The translations under genes and the position numbers were made by a program. Below the pieces are notes generated by a model. It ran no database searches. It was not told where the DNA came from and worked only from the letters and a program-made list of their open reading frames with translations. Of a stretch of 64,000 bases of DNA, positions 27,264-36,720 are shown in pieces; the first letter of the stretch is position 1; every line of letters starts with the position of its first letter. The DNA is from Pseudoduganella rivuli (GTDB taxonomy: Bacteria > Pseudomonadota > Gammaproteobacteria > Burkholderiales > Burkholderiaceae_D): positions 1 to 64,000 of the forward strand of contig NZ_WKJJ01000018.1 in the NCBI RefSeq assembly GCF_009674485.1. The letters are read 5' to 3'.

Positions 27264-28105
27264 GTGAAGCAGCGGCATTTTCTGAAGTGAAATCCCCACT
27301 GTCCGCGCGCATCTGGACCCATCCCGCAGTCCGCATCGTGGCCGGTTCCATCCTGACGATTGCCCCCTTGCCGCTGACGATGATCCTGGCCAGCAAGCTG
27401 GTGGACAAACCGTATCGCGTGGTGTGGCCGCAATTGCTGGCGGCCCTGATCTGCTTCCTCGTGTACCGCTTCTTCATCCGCAGCACGGAAAAGCGTGAAC
27501 TGACGGAATTCGGAACGCAAGGCGCCGGGCGCGAGTTTGCCTTCGGCCTGCTGCTGGGCGCGACACTGGTGGGATCCGTGTTTACCTTGCTGGGATTGCT
27601 GGGCGTCTACCACGTCGACGGTGTCAACGCACTGAGCCTGGCCCTGTTGCTGCCACTGGCGGAACTGGTGCTGGTCGGCCTGTCGGAAGAATTGCTGTTC
27701 CGTGGCATCGTATTCCGCATCACGGAGCAGTCGCTTGGCAGTGGCTGGGCCATCGTGATTTCCGCCATCCTGTTCGCGCTCGGCCATTTGCCGAACGCAG
27801 GCGTCACCGTGCCGGCCATCGCGGCGCTGGCCGCCTACAGCGTGATGCAGGCAGCCATCTACATGCGCACCCGCCGCCTATGGCTGTGCATCGCCAACCA
27901 CATCGCATGGAACTATTGCGTAGGCCAGGTGTTTTCCACGGCGGTCTCCGGCCACGGTCCCGAGGCGGGCGTGCTGCGCGGGCAGTTGAGCGGGTCCGAG
28001 TTGCTGACGGGCGGCGCGTTTGGCGTCGAAGGGTCCGTGGTGACAGTGGTAGTCATCGGCATGGTGGCGGCCGGGTTGCTGCTCGGCGCGCGCCGGCCTT
28101 CGTAA
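27260..28105 (+). CDS. CPBP-family intramembrane metalloprotease
   Basis: A 281-residue polytopic membrane protein of the CPBP (CAAX protease/bacteriocin-processing) family. It has the family motifs EELLFRG (EExxxR), a His in FALGHLPNAG and a His in ANHIAWNY. The substrate is unknown. It overlaps marR2 by 4 nt and is followed by a bidirectional terminator. It is the last gene before the core ychF region. Confidence 0.88.
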   Translation: MSEAAAFSEVKSPLSARIWTHPAVRIVAGSILTIAPLPLTMILASKLVDKPYRVVWPQLLAALICFLVYRFFIRSTEKRELTEFGTQGAGREFAFGLLLGATLVGSVFTLLGLLGVYHVDGVNALSLALLLPLAELVLVGLSEELLFRGIVFRITEQSLGSGWAIVISAILFALGHLPNAGVTVPAIAALAAYSVMQAAIYMRTRRLWLCIANHIAWNYCVGQVFSTAVSGHGPEAGVLRGQLSGSELLTGGAFGVEGSVVTVVVIGMVAAGLLLGARRPS

Positions 28106-28111
28106 AGTAAA

Positions 28112-28143
28112 AAAGCCTGGCTTCCAATTGGAAGCCAGGCTTT
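28112..28143 (-). terminator. Terminator between CPBP and ychF genes (perfect palindrome)
   Basis: AAAGCCTGGCTTCC, AATT, GGAAGCCAGGCTTT is a 32-nt perfect palindrome. The A-run on the left gives a U-run for leftward transcripts, so it terminates ychF; the TTT on the right may also serve the CPBP gene. Confidence 0.9.
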
Positions 28144-28160
28144 GACTGGTGCAGCGTGGA

Positions 28161-29252
28161 TCAGACGTTGAACAGGAAGTTCAACACGTCGCCATCCTTG
28201 ACCACATATTCCTTGCCCTCAGCGCGCATCTTGCCCGCTTCCTTGGCGCCCGCCTCACCCTTGTATTGGATGTAGTCGTCGTACGCGATGGTTTGCGCGC
28301 GGATGAAGCCGCGTTCGAAGTCGGTGTGGATCACGCCCGCTGCTTGCGGCGCGGTGTCGCCGACGTGGATGGTCCACGCGCGCACTTCTTTCACGCCGGC
28401 CGTGAAGTAGGTTTGCAGGCCCAGCAGTTTGTAGCCGGCGCGGATCAGGCGGTCCAGGCCTGGCTCTTCCATGCCCATGTCGGCCAGGAAGGCGGCTTTG
28501 TCGGCGTCATCCAGGTCGGCGATTTCCGCTTCGATGGCGGCGCAAATGGCCACGATCGGCGCGTTTTGCGATTTCGCGTATTCGGTCAGCTGGTCCAGCA
28601 GCGGGTTGTTGGTGAAGCCGGTGTCGGACACGTTGGCCACGTACATGGCTGGCTTGGCGGTGATCAGGCACAGCGGCTTGATCAGCAGCATCTGGTCGGC
28701 GTCCAGGCCCATGGCGCGCACCGGCTTGGCTTCGTTCAGTTGCGGGACGATTTTCTCCAGCAGCGCCACCAGCTTGGCGGCATCCTTGTCGCCGGAGCGG
28801 GCTTTCTTGTTTTCACGGTGGATGGCTTTTTCCACGGTGCCCAGGTCGGCCAGCGCCAGTTCAGTCTGGATCACTTCGATGTCGTCCAGCGGGCTGACCT
28901 TGCCGGCCACGTGGATCACGTTTTCATCTTCGAAGCAGCGCACCACGTTGACGATGGCGTCGGTTTCGCGGATGTGCGACAGGAACTGGTTGCCCAGGCC
29001 TTCGCCTTGCGACGCGCCCGCCACCAGGCCGGCGATGTCGACAAATTCCACGATGGCGTTGACCATGCGCTCCGGCTTCACGATCTCTGCCAGCGCCGCC
29101 ATGCGCGGATCCGGCACTTCCACCACGCCGACGTTCGGCTCGATGGTACAGAACGGATAATTTTCCGCCGGGATGCCCGCCTTGGTCAGAGCATTGAAAA
29201 GGGTGGACTTGCCGACGTTAGGCAAGCCGACGATGCCGCATTGGAGACTCAT
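28161..29252 (-). CDS. ychF: Redox-regulated ribosome-binding ATPase YchF
   Basis: A 363-residue Obg-family protein with full length for YchF. It has the P-loop [14 protein letters not shown], switch [10 protein letters not shown], the NVSD region that replaces the GTPase NKxD (hence ATP preference), and a C-terminal TGS-like domain ([14 protein letters not shown]). It begins just inside a 105-bp divergent gap with a TGCATCGATGCA palindrome at 29297-29308. Confidence 0.96.
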   Translation of the reverse strand: MSLQCGIVGLPNVGKSTLFNALTKAGIPAENYPFCTIEPNVGVVEVPDPRMAALAEIVKPERMVNAIVEFVDIAGLVAGASQGEGLGNQFLSHIRETDAIVNVVRCFEDENVIHVAGKVSPLDDIEVIQTELALADLGTVEKAIHRENKKARSGDKDAAKLVALLEKIVPQLNEAKPVRAMGLDADQMLLIKPLCLITAKPAMYVANVSDTGFTNNPLLDQLTEYAKSQNAPIVAICAAIEAEIADLDDADKAAFLADMGMEEPGLDRLIRAGYKLLGLQTYFTAGVKEVRAWTIHVGDTAPQAAGVIHTDFERGFIRAQTIAYDDYIQYKGEAGAKEAGKMRAEGKEYVVKDGDVLNFLFNV

Positions 29253-29357
29253 GGGAGAAGACCTTGTTAAGATGGTATTGTTCTGCTGCGCCGCGTTGCA
29301 TCGATGCAGGGCGCATAAGGGATCAATTGTACCTCATTAGCCGGAGCTTCCACGACG

Positions 29358-29804
29358 ATGCGCAATGCCGACCGTTCGCAATTCCCCCACTTCCTCGCCA
29401 TTCCCACGCGCTGGATGGACAATGACATTTATGGTCATGTCAACAACGTTGTCTACTATTCCTATTTCGATACGGCGGTCAATCAGTTCCTGATCGAACG
29501 GGGCGTGCTCGATATCCACCAGGGCGAAGTCGTTGGTTTCGTGGTGGATTCCGGCTGTTCCTATTTCAGCTCGATTTCGTTCCCGGACACCATCCATGCC
29601 GGCATCCGCGTGAGCAAACTGGGCAACTCCAGCGTGCGCTATGAAATCGCGCTGTTCCGCAACGATGACCCATTACCCTGCGCTGCGGGGCATTTCGTGC
29701 ACGTGTACGTGGAGCGGGCGACCAACCAGTCGGCGCCGATTCCAGATGCCGTGCGTGCGGTCCTCGCGGCCATCGGCACGCCACGGCAAGCTACCACTCC
29801 CTAA
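29358..29804 (+). CDS. Acyl-CoA thioesterase, 4HBT hotdog family
   Basis: A 148-residue hotdog-fold protein with the 4-hydroxybenzoyl-CoA thioesterase signature TRWMDNDIYGHVNNVVY (catalytic Asp). The substrate is unknown; an aroyl-CoA such as vanilloyl-CoA is one possibility given the ferulate locus some 7 kb away, but these enzymes are common housekeeping proteins. Its 3' end overlaps the convergent neighbour by 4 nt. Confidence 0.88.
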   Translation: MRNADRSQFPHFLAIPTRWMDNDIYGHVNNVVYYSYFDTAVNQFLIERGVLDIHQGEVVGFVVDSGCSYFSSISFPDTIHAGIRVSKLGNSSVRYEIALFRNDDPLPCAAGHFVHVYVERATNQSAPIPDAVRAVLAAIGTPRQATTP

Positions 29805-30376
29805 CGCCCGGGCAGCGAGGCCCGGTATTGCTCGAGGTCTGCAATCGCTTTCTGGTATTCGCGTGAACGCACCAGCCGGTCCCCATAACGGATCGGACGG
29901 CGCTTGTCCCTGGCGATGGAATAGTCCGTCAAGCTGCCCCGCATGCCGCAGAATTGCCGGCACGTCGCCGCGCCCTCCGGCGCCAGGCGGTCGGTCAATA
30001 CCAGGCTGTCTTTGGTCTGGGTCACCGCCAGCGTGCACGGTGGTCCGCCATCGGCGGCTTTTTCCGGGTCGTGGAAGACAAAGCGGCCTTGCTCATAGCC
30101 CGCCATGCCGGAAATCGAACACCTGTGGCCGTTATAGAACTGCAGTTCCGCGCGCACATAAATGTGCGTGTCATCGTAGGGCACGATTTCAACGATATCC
30201 TCGGATTCATACGGCGTATCGGCCTCCATCGGGGCTTTGCCTGGCGTGATGATGCCGTTCATGAACCGGTGCTTGTAGACGCCGGCCATCTCTTTCATTG
30301 CCTTGGCCGGCGGCGCTTCGGCCGATGCCGTCCCCATGGTCAGCAACATCAAAGTCAGGAATAATTTCAAGTTCAC
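29801..30376 (-). CDS. Small secreted protein, function unknown
   Basis: A 191-residue protein with a signal peptide (MNLKLFLTLMLLTMGTASA) from a GTG start. The mature part has four cysteines (HRCSIS, PPCTLA, ATCRQFC), consistent with disulfides in the periplasm, and no family I recognise. A basic, charged C-terminal part ends in LEQYRASLPGR. It is divergent from the flavin reductase gene with only 20 bp between. Confidence 0.75.
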   Translation of the reverse strand: MNLKLFLTLMLLTMGTASAEAPPAKAMKEMAGVYKHRFMNGIITPGKAPMEADTPYESEDIVEIVPYDDTHIYVRAELQFYNGHRCSISGMAGYEQGRFVFHDPEKAADGGPPCTLAVTQTKDSLVLTDRLAPEGAATCRQFCGMRGSLTDYSIARDKRRPIRYGDRLVRSREYQKAIADLEQYRASLPGR

Positions 30377-30396
30377 CTCGTCTCTATCTCATTGCC

Positions 30397-31014
30397 ATGG
30401 AATTCAACCCCGCCACCCTCGACGCCAACACAGTGTACCGCCTGATGGTTCACAGCATCCTGCCCCGTCCCATCGCGTGGATCAGCACCGTCAATGCGGA
30501 CGGCGTCGCCAACCTGGCGCCCTACTCGTTCTTCACCGTGGCCAGTTGCAACCCGCCCGTGCTCAGCGTGACGCAGGTGAACCCGCGCGACCGTCTCGCA
30601 AAAGATACGCTGACCAACCTGAAGGCGACCGGCGCCTGCGTCGTCAACATCGTCAGCGCGGCACTGGCGGAACAAATGAACGCCACCTGCGCGGATTACC
30701 CGCCCGGCGTCTCGGAATTCACGGCGGTCGGCATCGCCCGCGCCCCCGGCGTGGCCGTGGCGGCCGATGGCGTGGCGGAGGCGCCCGTGCGCTTCGAGTG
30801 CCGGCTGCGGCAGATCATTGAAATCAGTCCGGAACCCTCCGGCGGCACGATGATGCTGCTCGATGTCGTGCATATCCACGTGGCCGACAGCGTGCTGGCC
30901 AATGGCGTCATCGATCCGCAATTGCTCGATGCCGTGGGCAAGATGGGCGGCAATGGCTATACCCATACGCGCGAGCGTTTCGACCTGGCCCGGCCCGTCT
31001 ACCGTCCGGACTGA
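30397..31014 (+). CDS. Flavin reductase family protein
   Basis: A 205-residue FMN-binding split-barrel protein (PRPIAWISTVNADGVANLAPYSFFTVAS is the family signature). It may reduce flavin for a partner monooxygenase or act alone; no partner gene adjoins it. The ATG at 30397 gives the standard N-terminus; a longer start would overlap the divergent gene. Confidence 0.9.
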   Translation: MEFNPATLDANTVYRLMVHSILPRPIAWISTVNADGVANLAPYSFFTVASCNPPVLSVTQVNPRDRLAKDTLTNLKATGACVVNIVSAALAEQMNATCADYPPGVSEFTAVGIARAPGVAVAADGVAEAPVRFECRLRQIIEISPEPSGGTMMLLDVVHIHVADSVLANGVIDPQLLDAVGKMGGNGYTHTRERFDLARPVYRPD

Positions 31015-31166
31015 TTGACGGGCGGCTGGTCGTTACCGGCTCGCAACATAAAAGTTAACATTCCGGCATCGATAAGGCGCAGCGGATGCCAGCGGCGTTG
31101 CGAACGTATACACTGAGTAACAATGAAGTTTCCAGGACAAACTCGTCCTGGCCGAAAGAGGCGCAG

Positions 31167-32438
31167 ATGCTTGATGATGTCAATATCACGATGAACCAGT
31201 TGCGGGTCGGCTTGTATATCGAGCTGGACCTCAAATGGTTCGAGCATCCCTTCGCCTTCAGCCACTTCAAGATCAAGACTGAAGAGCAGATCAACACGCT
31301 GCGCAGCCTGGGGTTGCAAACCGTGCGCTACAACCCGGGCCTCAGCGACATTGCCCCGCCGCCGCTCGATCAGGCGGAAGCGGAAGCACCGGATGAACCC
31401 ACGCCGGCGCCGGACGTGTCGCCCGCGCTGGCCGCCAAGCGCGCCATGATGGAGCGCCTGAAACAACACCGCGCGGAAGCGTCGCGCATCGAAGGCGCCT
31501 TTGCGAAAACCGCGCGCACCATCCGTGACATTGAAAAGAACCTGTTCACCAAGCCGGAAGAATCTGCCCGCCAGGCCAATGAATTGATCGGCCAGATCAG
31601 CGATTCCATCCTGTGCGCACCGGAACTGGCCATCCACGTGATGGGCGACACGCTGGGCAATGAAGAGCTGTACTTCCACTCGCTCAACGTCACGATGCTG
31701 TCCATCATGATCGCGCGTGAAGTGCAGTTGCCGGCGGAACTGGCGTCGGTGCTGGGACTGGGCGCGCTGTTCCACGATATCGGCCGCAAGAACATCCCGG
31801 ACAAAATCCTCACCAAGGTCGAGCCCTATACGCAGTCGGAGCAGCACCTGTATGAATTGCACGCGCAATATGGCTACGACATGGCGCAAAAGCTGCAACT
31901 CCCGGCGGCAGTGGGCGCCATCGTGCGCGACCATCACGAACTATTCGACGGCAACGGCTATCCGCGCCGCTTGAAAGGGGAAGCCATCGGCGTGCTGGCG
32001 CGCATCGTCGCCATCGCCAATTACTACGACGAATTGTGCAATCCGGTCAGCGTCGCACAGGCGCTGACGCCGCATGAAGCGCTGTCGATGATGTTTGCCA
32101 AGCACCGCGCCCGCTTCGATCCGAAATTGCTGCAAGTGTTTATCCGCTGCCTCGGCGTCTACCCGCCCGGCACCATCGTGCAACTGTCGAACAATATGAC
32201 GGGCATGGTCGCCACCGTGAATACGGCCAAGCCGATGCGGCCGATGCTGGTGATCTATGACGCCAGCGTGCCGCGCCATGAAGCCATCATGGTGGACATG
32301 GAGCAGGAACCGGACCTGCAAATCGTCAACGCGATCCGGCCCGGGCAAGTGCCGCCCGAAGTGTATGCCTACCTGAGTCCCCGCAAACGGGTCAGTTATT
32401 ATTTCGACGGCAAGTCCGGCACGCCGGAGTCCCCGTAA
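31167..32438 (+). CDS. HD-GYP c-di-GMP phosphodiesterase with DUF3391
   Basis: A 423-residue response protein with an N-terminal DUF3391 region (NQLRVGLYIELDLKWFEHPF), a helical linker and an HD-GYP domain. The metal motif is His203-Asp204 (FHDIGRKNIPDKIL), and HHELFDGNGYP carries the GYP triad (264-266). It should hydrolyse c-di-GMP. The ATG at 31167 follows AGAGG. It ends exactly where the convergent pth gene ends. Confidence 0.92.
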   Translation: MLDDVNITMNQLRVGLYIELDLKWFEHPFAFSHFKIKTEEQINTLRSLGLQTVRYNPGLSDIAPPPLDQAEAEAPDEPTPAPDVSPALAAKRAMMERLKQHRAEASRIEGAFAKTARTIRDIEKNLFTKPEESARQANELIGQISDSILCAPELAIHVMGDTLGNEELYFHSLNVTMLSIMIAREVQLPAELASVLGLGALFHDIGRKNIPDKILTKVEPYTQSEQHLYELHAQYGYDMAQKLQLPAAVGAIVRDHHELFDGNGYPRRLKGEAIGVLARIVAIANYYDELCNPVSVAQALTPHEALSMMFAKHRARFDPKLLQVFIRCLGVYPPGTIVQLSNNMTGMVATVNTAKPMRPMLVIYDASVPRHEAIMVDMEQEPDLQIVNAIRPGQVPPEVYAYLSPRKRVSYYFDGKSGTPESP

Positions 32439-33023
32439 TTACGGGGTGTGCAACTCCATGGTCGCTTTCGGGAAATCCCCGGCGACAGCGGTCGGGATAA
32501 TGCGCAGCGCTTTTTCAATGGCTTCGTCGATCAGCAATTGCTCGTCGCGGCGGGGACGGTGCAGCACGAAATCGGCCACCGGTTGCGCCAGGTTCAGCGT
32601 GCGCGGGTGGCCGATGCCGATGCGCAACCGCCAGTAATCCTGCGTGCCCAGTGCGGACGTGATGTCCTTTAAGCCATTGTGGCCGCCCGACGAGCCGCCC
32701 TTCTTCAGCTTGGCCGCGCCCGGCGGCAAATCCAGTTCGTCATGGACCACCAGCACTTCATCGGGGTTGATCTTGTAAAACCGGGCCAGCGCGCCGACCG
32801 ACTGGCCGGAACGGTTCATGTAGGTTTGCGGCTCCAGCAGCCACAATTCCTTGTCTCCCATCGACGTCTTGGCCATCAGCGCATTGAAGCGGGTCTCGCG
32901 CTGCAAGCGCGCGCCCGGCAAGCTGTTGGCCAGGTTGTCGACCAGCCAGAAGCCGGCATTGTGGCGGGTTTGTTCGTATTCCGGGCCGGGGTTGCCGAGG
33001 CCGACGATCAGGCGGATGGACAT
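32439..33023 (-). CDS. pth: Peptidyl-tRNA hydrolase
   Basis: A 194-residue Pth with [19 protein letters not shown] (catalytic His) and [11 protein letters not shown] (Asp). It recycles peptidyl-tRNA. It lies downstream of rplY behind the terminator at 33058-33083, so it needs its own promoter or read-through. Confidence 0.96.
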   Translation of the reverse strand: MSIRLIVGLGNPGPEYEQTRHNAGFWLVDNLANSLPGARLQRETRFNALMAKTSMGDKELWLLEPQTYMNRSGQSVGALARFYKINPDEVLVVHDELDLPPGAAKLKKGGSSGGHNGLKDITSALGTQDYWRLRIGIGHPRTLNLAQPVADFVLHRPRRDEQLLIDEAIEKALRIIPTAVAGDFPKATMELHTP

Positions 33024-33057
33024 GAGCTGTGCTGGTCTTGAAAAAACGTGAGGATAC

Positions 33058-33083
33058 AAAAAAACCCCGGCAAGCGGGGTTTT
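33058..33083 (-). terminator. Terminator downstream of rplY
   Basis: Stem AAAACCCCG (33061-33069) with CGGGGTTTT (33075-33083), loop GCAAG, and a U-run on the leftward strand (A-run 33058-33064). Confidence 0.85.
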
Positions 33084-33120
33084 TTCACTTGAAAACCACC
33101 CGAAAGTGGCGCTTCAATGA

Positions 33121-33738
33121 TTACTTCTTGCCTTTTTTGGCTTCTGGCGCAGGAGCGGCAGCAGCTTCAGCGGAAACTTGGCCAGCTGGTACCGAAACGG
33201 TAGCGATGGTCAGGTTTTTGCCGTGGGTCACAGCGGTCACGCCTTCTGGCAGTTTGATGTCGCTTACGTGAACCGACTGGCCGACTTCCACGTTCGACAG
33301 GTCAACGGTGATGAATTCTGGCAGAGCCGATGGCAGGCACAGAACTTCGATTTCGTTGGCAACGTGCGAGATGGTGGCAGCGTGCAGTTTGACAGCTGGC
33401 GAAACATCAGCGTTCACGAAGTGCAGAGCAACTTTCAGGTGAATCTTGGTGTTTGCATCAACGCGCTGGAAGTCAGCGTGCAGAACCAGTTGTTTGTAAG
33501 CGTGCATCTGGAAGTCACGCAGCAGCACTGGCTGGGTCACGCCGTCGATTTCCATGTCCAGAACGGACGAGTGGAACGCTTCTTTTTTCAGCGCGTGGAA
33601 CAGTGCGTTGTGGTCCAGGGCGATCGTCACTGGGGCTTCGGAGCCGCCGTAGATGATGCCAGGGGTTTGGCCGGAATTACGCAGGCGGCGGCTCGCACCC
33701 GTGCCCTGCAGTTCGCGTTTGAATGCAACTACTTTCAT
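33121..33738 (-). CDS. rplY: Ribosomal protein L25/Ctc
   Basis: A 205-residue L25 of the long Ctc type with an N-terminal 5S-rRNA-binding L25 domain ([20 protein letters not shown]) and a C-terminal extension ending in an Ala/Lys-rich tail (APEAKKGKK). The ATG at 33738 gives the standard N-terminus. It is ordered prs-rplY-pth as in other Burkholderiales. Confidence 0.96.
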   Translation of the reverse strand: MKVVAFKRELQGTGASRRLRNSGQTPGIIYGGSEAPVTIALDHNALFHALKKEAFHSSVLDMEIDGVTQPVLLRDFQMHAYKQLVLHADFQRVDANTKIHLKVALHFVNADVSPAVKLHAATISHVANEIEVLCLPSALPEFITVDLSNVEVGQSVHVSDIKLPEGVTAVTHGKNLTIATVSVPAGQVSAEAAAAPAPEAKKGKK

Positions 33739-33847
33739 TTGAAACTCCAATTTTATGTATTGGTGCCTGATACCAGGGGTGTCAGGTACCACTGAATACA
33801 AGGCTTGCGCCTCGTGTGGAAAGCGCCCCGCGACCAGGACGCTTCGG

Positions 33848-33887
33848 AAAAACAGCGGCGCAACCGGAAAAACCGGTCGCGCCGCTG
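33848..33887 (-). terminator. Terminator downstream of prs
   Basis: Stem CAGCGGCGCAACCGG (33853-33867) with CCGGTCGCGCCGCTG (33873-33887), one mismatch, AAAAA loop, and a U-run for leftward transcripts (A-run 33848-33852). Confidence 0.85.
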
Positions 33888-33913
33888 AGGGATCGATATT
33901 ATATGCTACTTAT

Positions 33914-34864
33914 TTAATCGATGAACAGTGAGATCACGGAATCGCCCTTGATAATACGTTTGAAGGTTTCGGCCAGCAGCGGAGCGCAAGTCAGCTGGCG
34001 GATCTTCGGGCAAGCCTTGCCGGCTTCGGACAGCGGAATCGTGTCGGTCACCACCAGTTCGTCCAGCGACGAATTCGTGATGCGCTCGATTGCCGGGCCG
34101 GACAGCACCGGGTGCGTGCAATAGGCGATGACTTTCTTGGCGCCGCGCTCTTTCAGCACGTCCGCTGCCTTGACCAGCGTACCGGCGGTGTCGACCATGT
34201 CGTCCATGATCACGCAGTTGCGGCCTTCGACTTCACCGATGATGTTCATCACTTCGGAAACGTTGGCTTTCGGACGGCGCTTGTCGATGATGGCCAGGTC
34301 GCAACCCAGGCGTTTTGCCAGGGCGCGGGCGCGGACCACGCCGCCGACGTCCGGCGAAACCACCAGCAAGTTGTCTTCCGCTTTCTTTTGCAGGTCGCCC
34401 AGCAGGATCGGGGAAGCGTAGATGTTGTCGACTGGAATATCGAAGAAACCCTGGATCTGGTCAGCGTGCAGATCCATGATCAGGACACGTTCAACGCCGG
34501 CGCTTTCCAGCATGTTGGCCACCACTTTCGCGGAGATCGCAACACGGGCCGAGCGCGGACGGCGGTCCTGGCGGGCATAACCAAAGTAAGGGATGGCGGC
34601 GGTGATGCGGCCTGCGGAAGCGCGCTTGAGCGCGTCGACCATCAGGATCAGTTCCATCAGGCTGTCGTTGGTTGGCGCGCAAGTCGATTGCAGCACGAAC
34701 ACGTCTTTACCACGGACGTTTTCGTTAATTTCAACCATCACTTCGCCGTCGGAGAATTTCGACACGACCGCTTTGCCAACTGGAATGCCGAGGTTCTTTG
34801 CGACCCCCTCCGCGAGCGCAGGGTTAGCGTTGCCGGTAAAAACCATCAGGTTTTCGTAAGCCAT
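33914..34864 (-). CDS. prs: Ribose-phosphate pyrophosphokinase
   Basis: A 316-residue PRPP synthase with the standard length. Signature segments are [10 protein letters not shown], the ATP region [22 protein letters not shown] and the PRPP-loop [16 protein letters not shown]. It makes PRPP from ribose-5-phosphate and ATP. It follows tRNA-Gln on the same strand. Confidence 0.97.
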   Translation of the reverse strand: MAYENLMVFTGNANPALAEGVAKNLGIPVGKAVVSKFSDGEVMVEINENVRGKDVFVLQSTCAPTNDSLMELILMVDALKRASAGRITAAIPYFGYARQDRRPRSARVAISAKVVANMLESAGVERVLIMDLHADQIQGFFDIPVDNIYASPILLGDLQKKAEDNLLVVSPDVGGVVRARALAKRLGCDLAIIDKRRPKANVSEVMNIIGEVEGRNCVIMDDMVDTAGTLVKAADVLKERGAKKVIAYCTHPVLSGPAIERITNSSLDELVVTDTIPLSEAGKACPKIRQLTCAPLLAETFKRIIKGDSVISLFID

Positions 34865-35012
34865 AGGGAGTCCCAGAGAAAATTGATTTTTAGCGTTGAT
34901 TCGGATTGACTGCCGAGAAGACTGACCGCCCGGCTTTTTGCTGATGCCGTTCGGCATCGTGTATTTTACTCCGACTGGACGCTGCTGCATCGACAGATTC
35001 GGAGAGAATTGG

Positions 35013-35089
35013 TGGCAGGGGAACAAGGATTCGAACCTTGGTATGCCGGAATCAAAATCCGGTGCCTTAACCAGCTTGGCGATTCCCCT
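35013..35089 (-). tRNA. tRNA-Gln (anticodon TTG)
   Basis: On the minus strand the gene begins AGGGGAA and ends TTCCCCT-G-CCA, giving a perfect 7-bp acceptor stem, an encoded CCA and discriminator G. The anticodon arm is CCGGA-TTTTGAT-TCCGG (anticodon TTG) and the T arm CAAGG-TTCGAAT-CCTTG. It stands between ispE and prs, a position conserved in the Burkholderiales. Confidence 0.97.
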
Positions 35090-35126
35090 ACGCTGAAACT
35101 TACTGCTTGTCGTTTCGACGGCCTGC

Positions 35127-35154
35127 ATTATACAGCGTTTTTAACGAGAAGCAA
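35127..35154 (-). promoter_or_regulatory. Sigma-70 promoter of tRNA-Gln
   Basis: On the minus strand a TTGCTT -35 (35149-35154), 16-bp spacer and perfect TATAAT -10 (35127-35132), about 38 bp upstream of the tRNA 5' end. Confidence 0.75.
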
Positions 35155-35182
35155 AATCTTTTTTGCTGCGTTGATTTGTTAA

Positions 35183-36064
35183 TCAAATCAACATTGCAGA
35201 GATCGGGTGCTTTTTCAGTGATTTTGCTTTCCAGGCAGTCCAGGCGCCGCGTGCTTTTTTCAGCACCACATCAGCCTGGCCTTCATCTGAGAAGGCGCAA
35301 AACACACAAGCTCCGGAACCCGTCATCCTTGCATCGCCAAATTGCGCCAGCCATTCGATGGCTTTTGCTACTTGCGGGTACAAGCGGGTTGCAACCTGCT
35401 GCAAATCATTTCTTCCAAACTGCTTCAGCTCACGTTGTTCGCTGTAGTAGTTGCAGAAGGCCGCCATATTAACGGCTGGTGTGTTCCTTGTCAAATGCTC
35501 GCTCGTAAAAATTTGCGCTGTCGGCACCGATACGCCCGGCTCGATCACCACGTACCAGCAGTCCGGCACGTCGACCGGCTGCAAGGCTTCGCCCACGCCT
35601 TCGGCAAATGCCGTCTCGCCAAAGATGAAAAACGGGATATCCGCGCCCAGCGGCAAACCCAGCGCCATCAGCTCTTCGCGCTTCAAGCCCACGTTCCACA
35701 GCTTGTTCAGCACCATCAGCACCGTCGCCGCATCGGACGAACCGCCGCCCAGTCCACCGCCCATCGGCAATACCTTGTCGACGGCGATATTGGCGCCACG
35801 GGGCAGCATGCCCGTGCGGCGCACCACTTCCGCCTGCAACAGCTTCGCCGCGCGGATCACCAGGTCCTGCTCTTCCGGCACACCCGGGATGTCGCTGGTG
35901 CGGCGTAATTGCGTATCGTTGCGCAAATGCACGTGCAGCACGTCGCCGCGGTCGATCAGCTGGAATGCCGTTTGCAGCAAGTGGTAACCGTCCGGGCGGC
36001 GGCCGGTCACGTGCAGGAATAAATTCAGTTTGGCCGGGGCCGGGCAATGCGTCAGGCTCGTCAT
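35183..36064 (-). CDS. ispE: 4-diphosphocytidyl-2-C-methyl-D-erythritol kinase
   Basis: A 293-residue GHMP kinase of the MEP isoprenoid pathway. It has the N-terminal [21 protein letters not shown] and the ATP motif [16 protein letters not shown], and a C-terminal [10 protein letters not shown] 9-bp hairpin (GTTGATTTG, 35170-35178, with 35184-35192) overlaps its stop; with no U-run it is not a clear terminator. Confidence 0.97.
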   Translation of the reverse strand: MTSLTHCPAPAKLNLFLHVTGRRPDGYHLLQTAFQLIDRGDVLHVHLRNDTQLRRTSDIPGVPEEQDLVIRAAKLLQAEVVRRTGMLPRGANIAVDKVLPMGGGLGGGSSDAATVLMVLNKLWNVGLKREELMALGLPLGADIPFFIFGETAFAEGVGEALQPVDVPDCWYVVIEPGVSVPTAQIFTSEHLTRNTPAVNMAAFCNYYSEQRELKQFGRNDLQQVATRLYPQVAKAIEWLAQFGDARMTGSGACVFCAFSDEGQADVVLKKARGAWTAWKAKSLKKHPISAMLI

Positions 36065-36099
36065 ACGGTATAAATCGTTATTATTAATTCGCTATCGGA

Positions 36100-36699
36100 T
36101 CACTGCGCGGGCGGGTCGATCACGATGCGGATCGTCATCGCGTCGAGCTGGCCGGTCGCGCCCCGCTCCACGTCGATGCGCTTGGGTTTCGGCGCCCCCG
36201 GGACATCGTGCCATGAAACATAGCTGAGGCGCCAGCCATCGGCCGTCGTCACTGTCGTATCCTGGGGACTGGCGCGGAAATGTTTGCCGCCCGCAGCCGT
36301 TGCATGGCCCTGCAGCCATTCACGCAGACCGGAGACGGGCAAGGTCCAGCCCAGCGCCTGCGCGCTCAGCGCATCGATGCTGTCGGCCGTGCGCAGCGGC
36401 TTGTTGCCTTCCTTGAGCGTGGCTTGCTGCGGCGTCACGGCGATTTGCGCCACGGTCTGGCCCAGCGGGCTCTTGATCGTCACGTCGGTGCGCTGCGCGC
36501 TCTGCTGCCACTCGAAACCGCCGATCAGCGATTCCTGGTTGCCATCCCTGGTATAGGTGACGTTCAGCTTGCCGGTCAGTTCAATGGTGCCGGTATACGG
36601 CGCAACGGGGCCGGACGGCGGCGCACCCGCCGGGCGCTCCGGCGCGGAGGCGCAGCCAGCCAGCGCAACTGCCAGCAGCAGCGGTATCAGTTTATGCAT
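36100..36699 (-). CDS. lolB: Outer-membrane lipoprotein receptor LolB
   Basis: A 199-residue lipoprotein with lipobox LAGC and a LolB core ([27 protein letters not shown]). It receives lipoproteins from LolA at the outer membrane. It sits 35 bp before ispE, 21 bp after the TPR gene, as an operon. Confidence 0.93.
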   Translation of the reverse strand: MHKLIPLLLAVALAGCASAPERPAGAPPSGPVAPYTGTIELTGKLNVTYTRDGNQESLIGGFEWQQSAQRTDVTIKSPLGQTVAQIAVTPQQATLKEGNKPLRTADSIDALSAQALGWTLPVSGLREWLQGHATAAGGKHFRASPQDTTVTTADGWRLSYVSWHDVPGAPKPKRIDVERGATGQLDAMTIRIVIDPPAQ

Positions 36700-36720
36700 A
36701 AGGTCTTGAAAGAGAGTGAA

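Noticed and set aside
35170-35192. Hairpin at the ispE stop as a terminator
   Set aside because: The stem is AT-rich and no U-run follows on the leftward strand.
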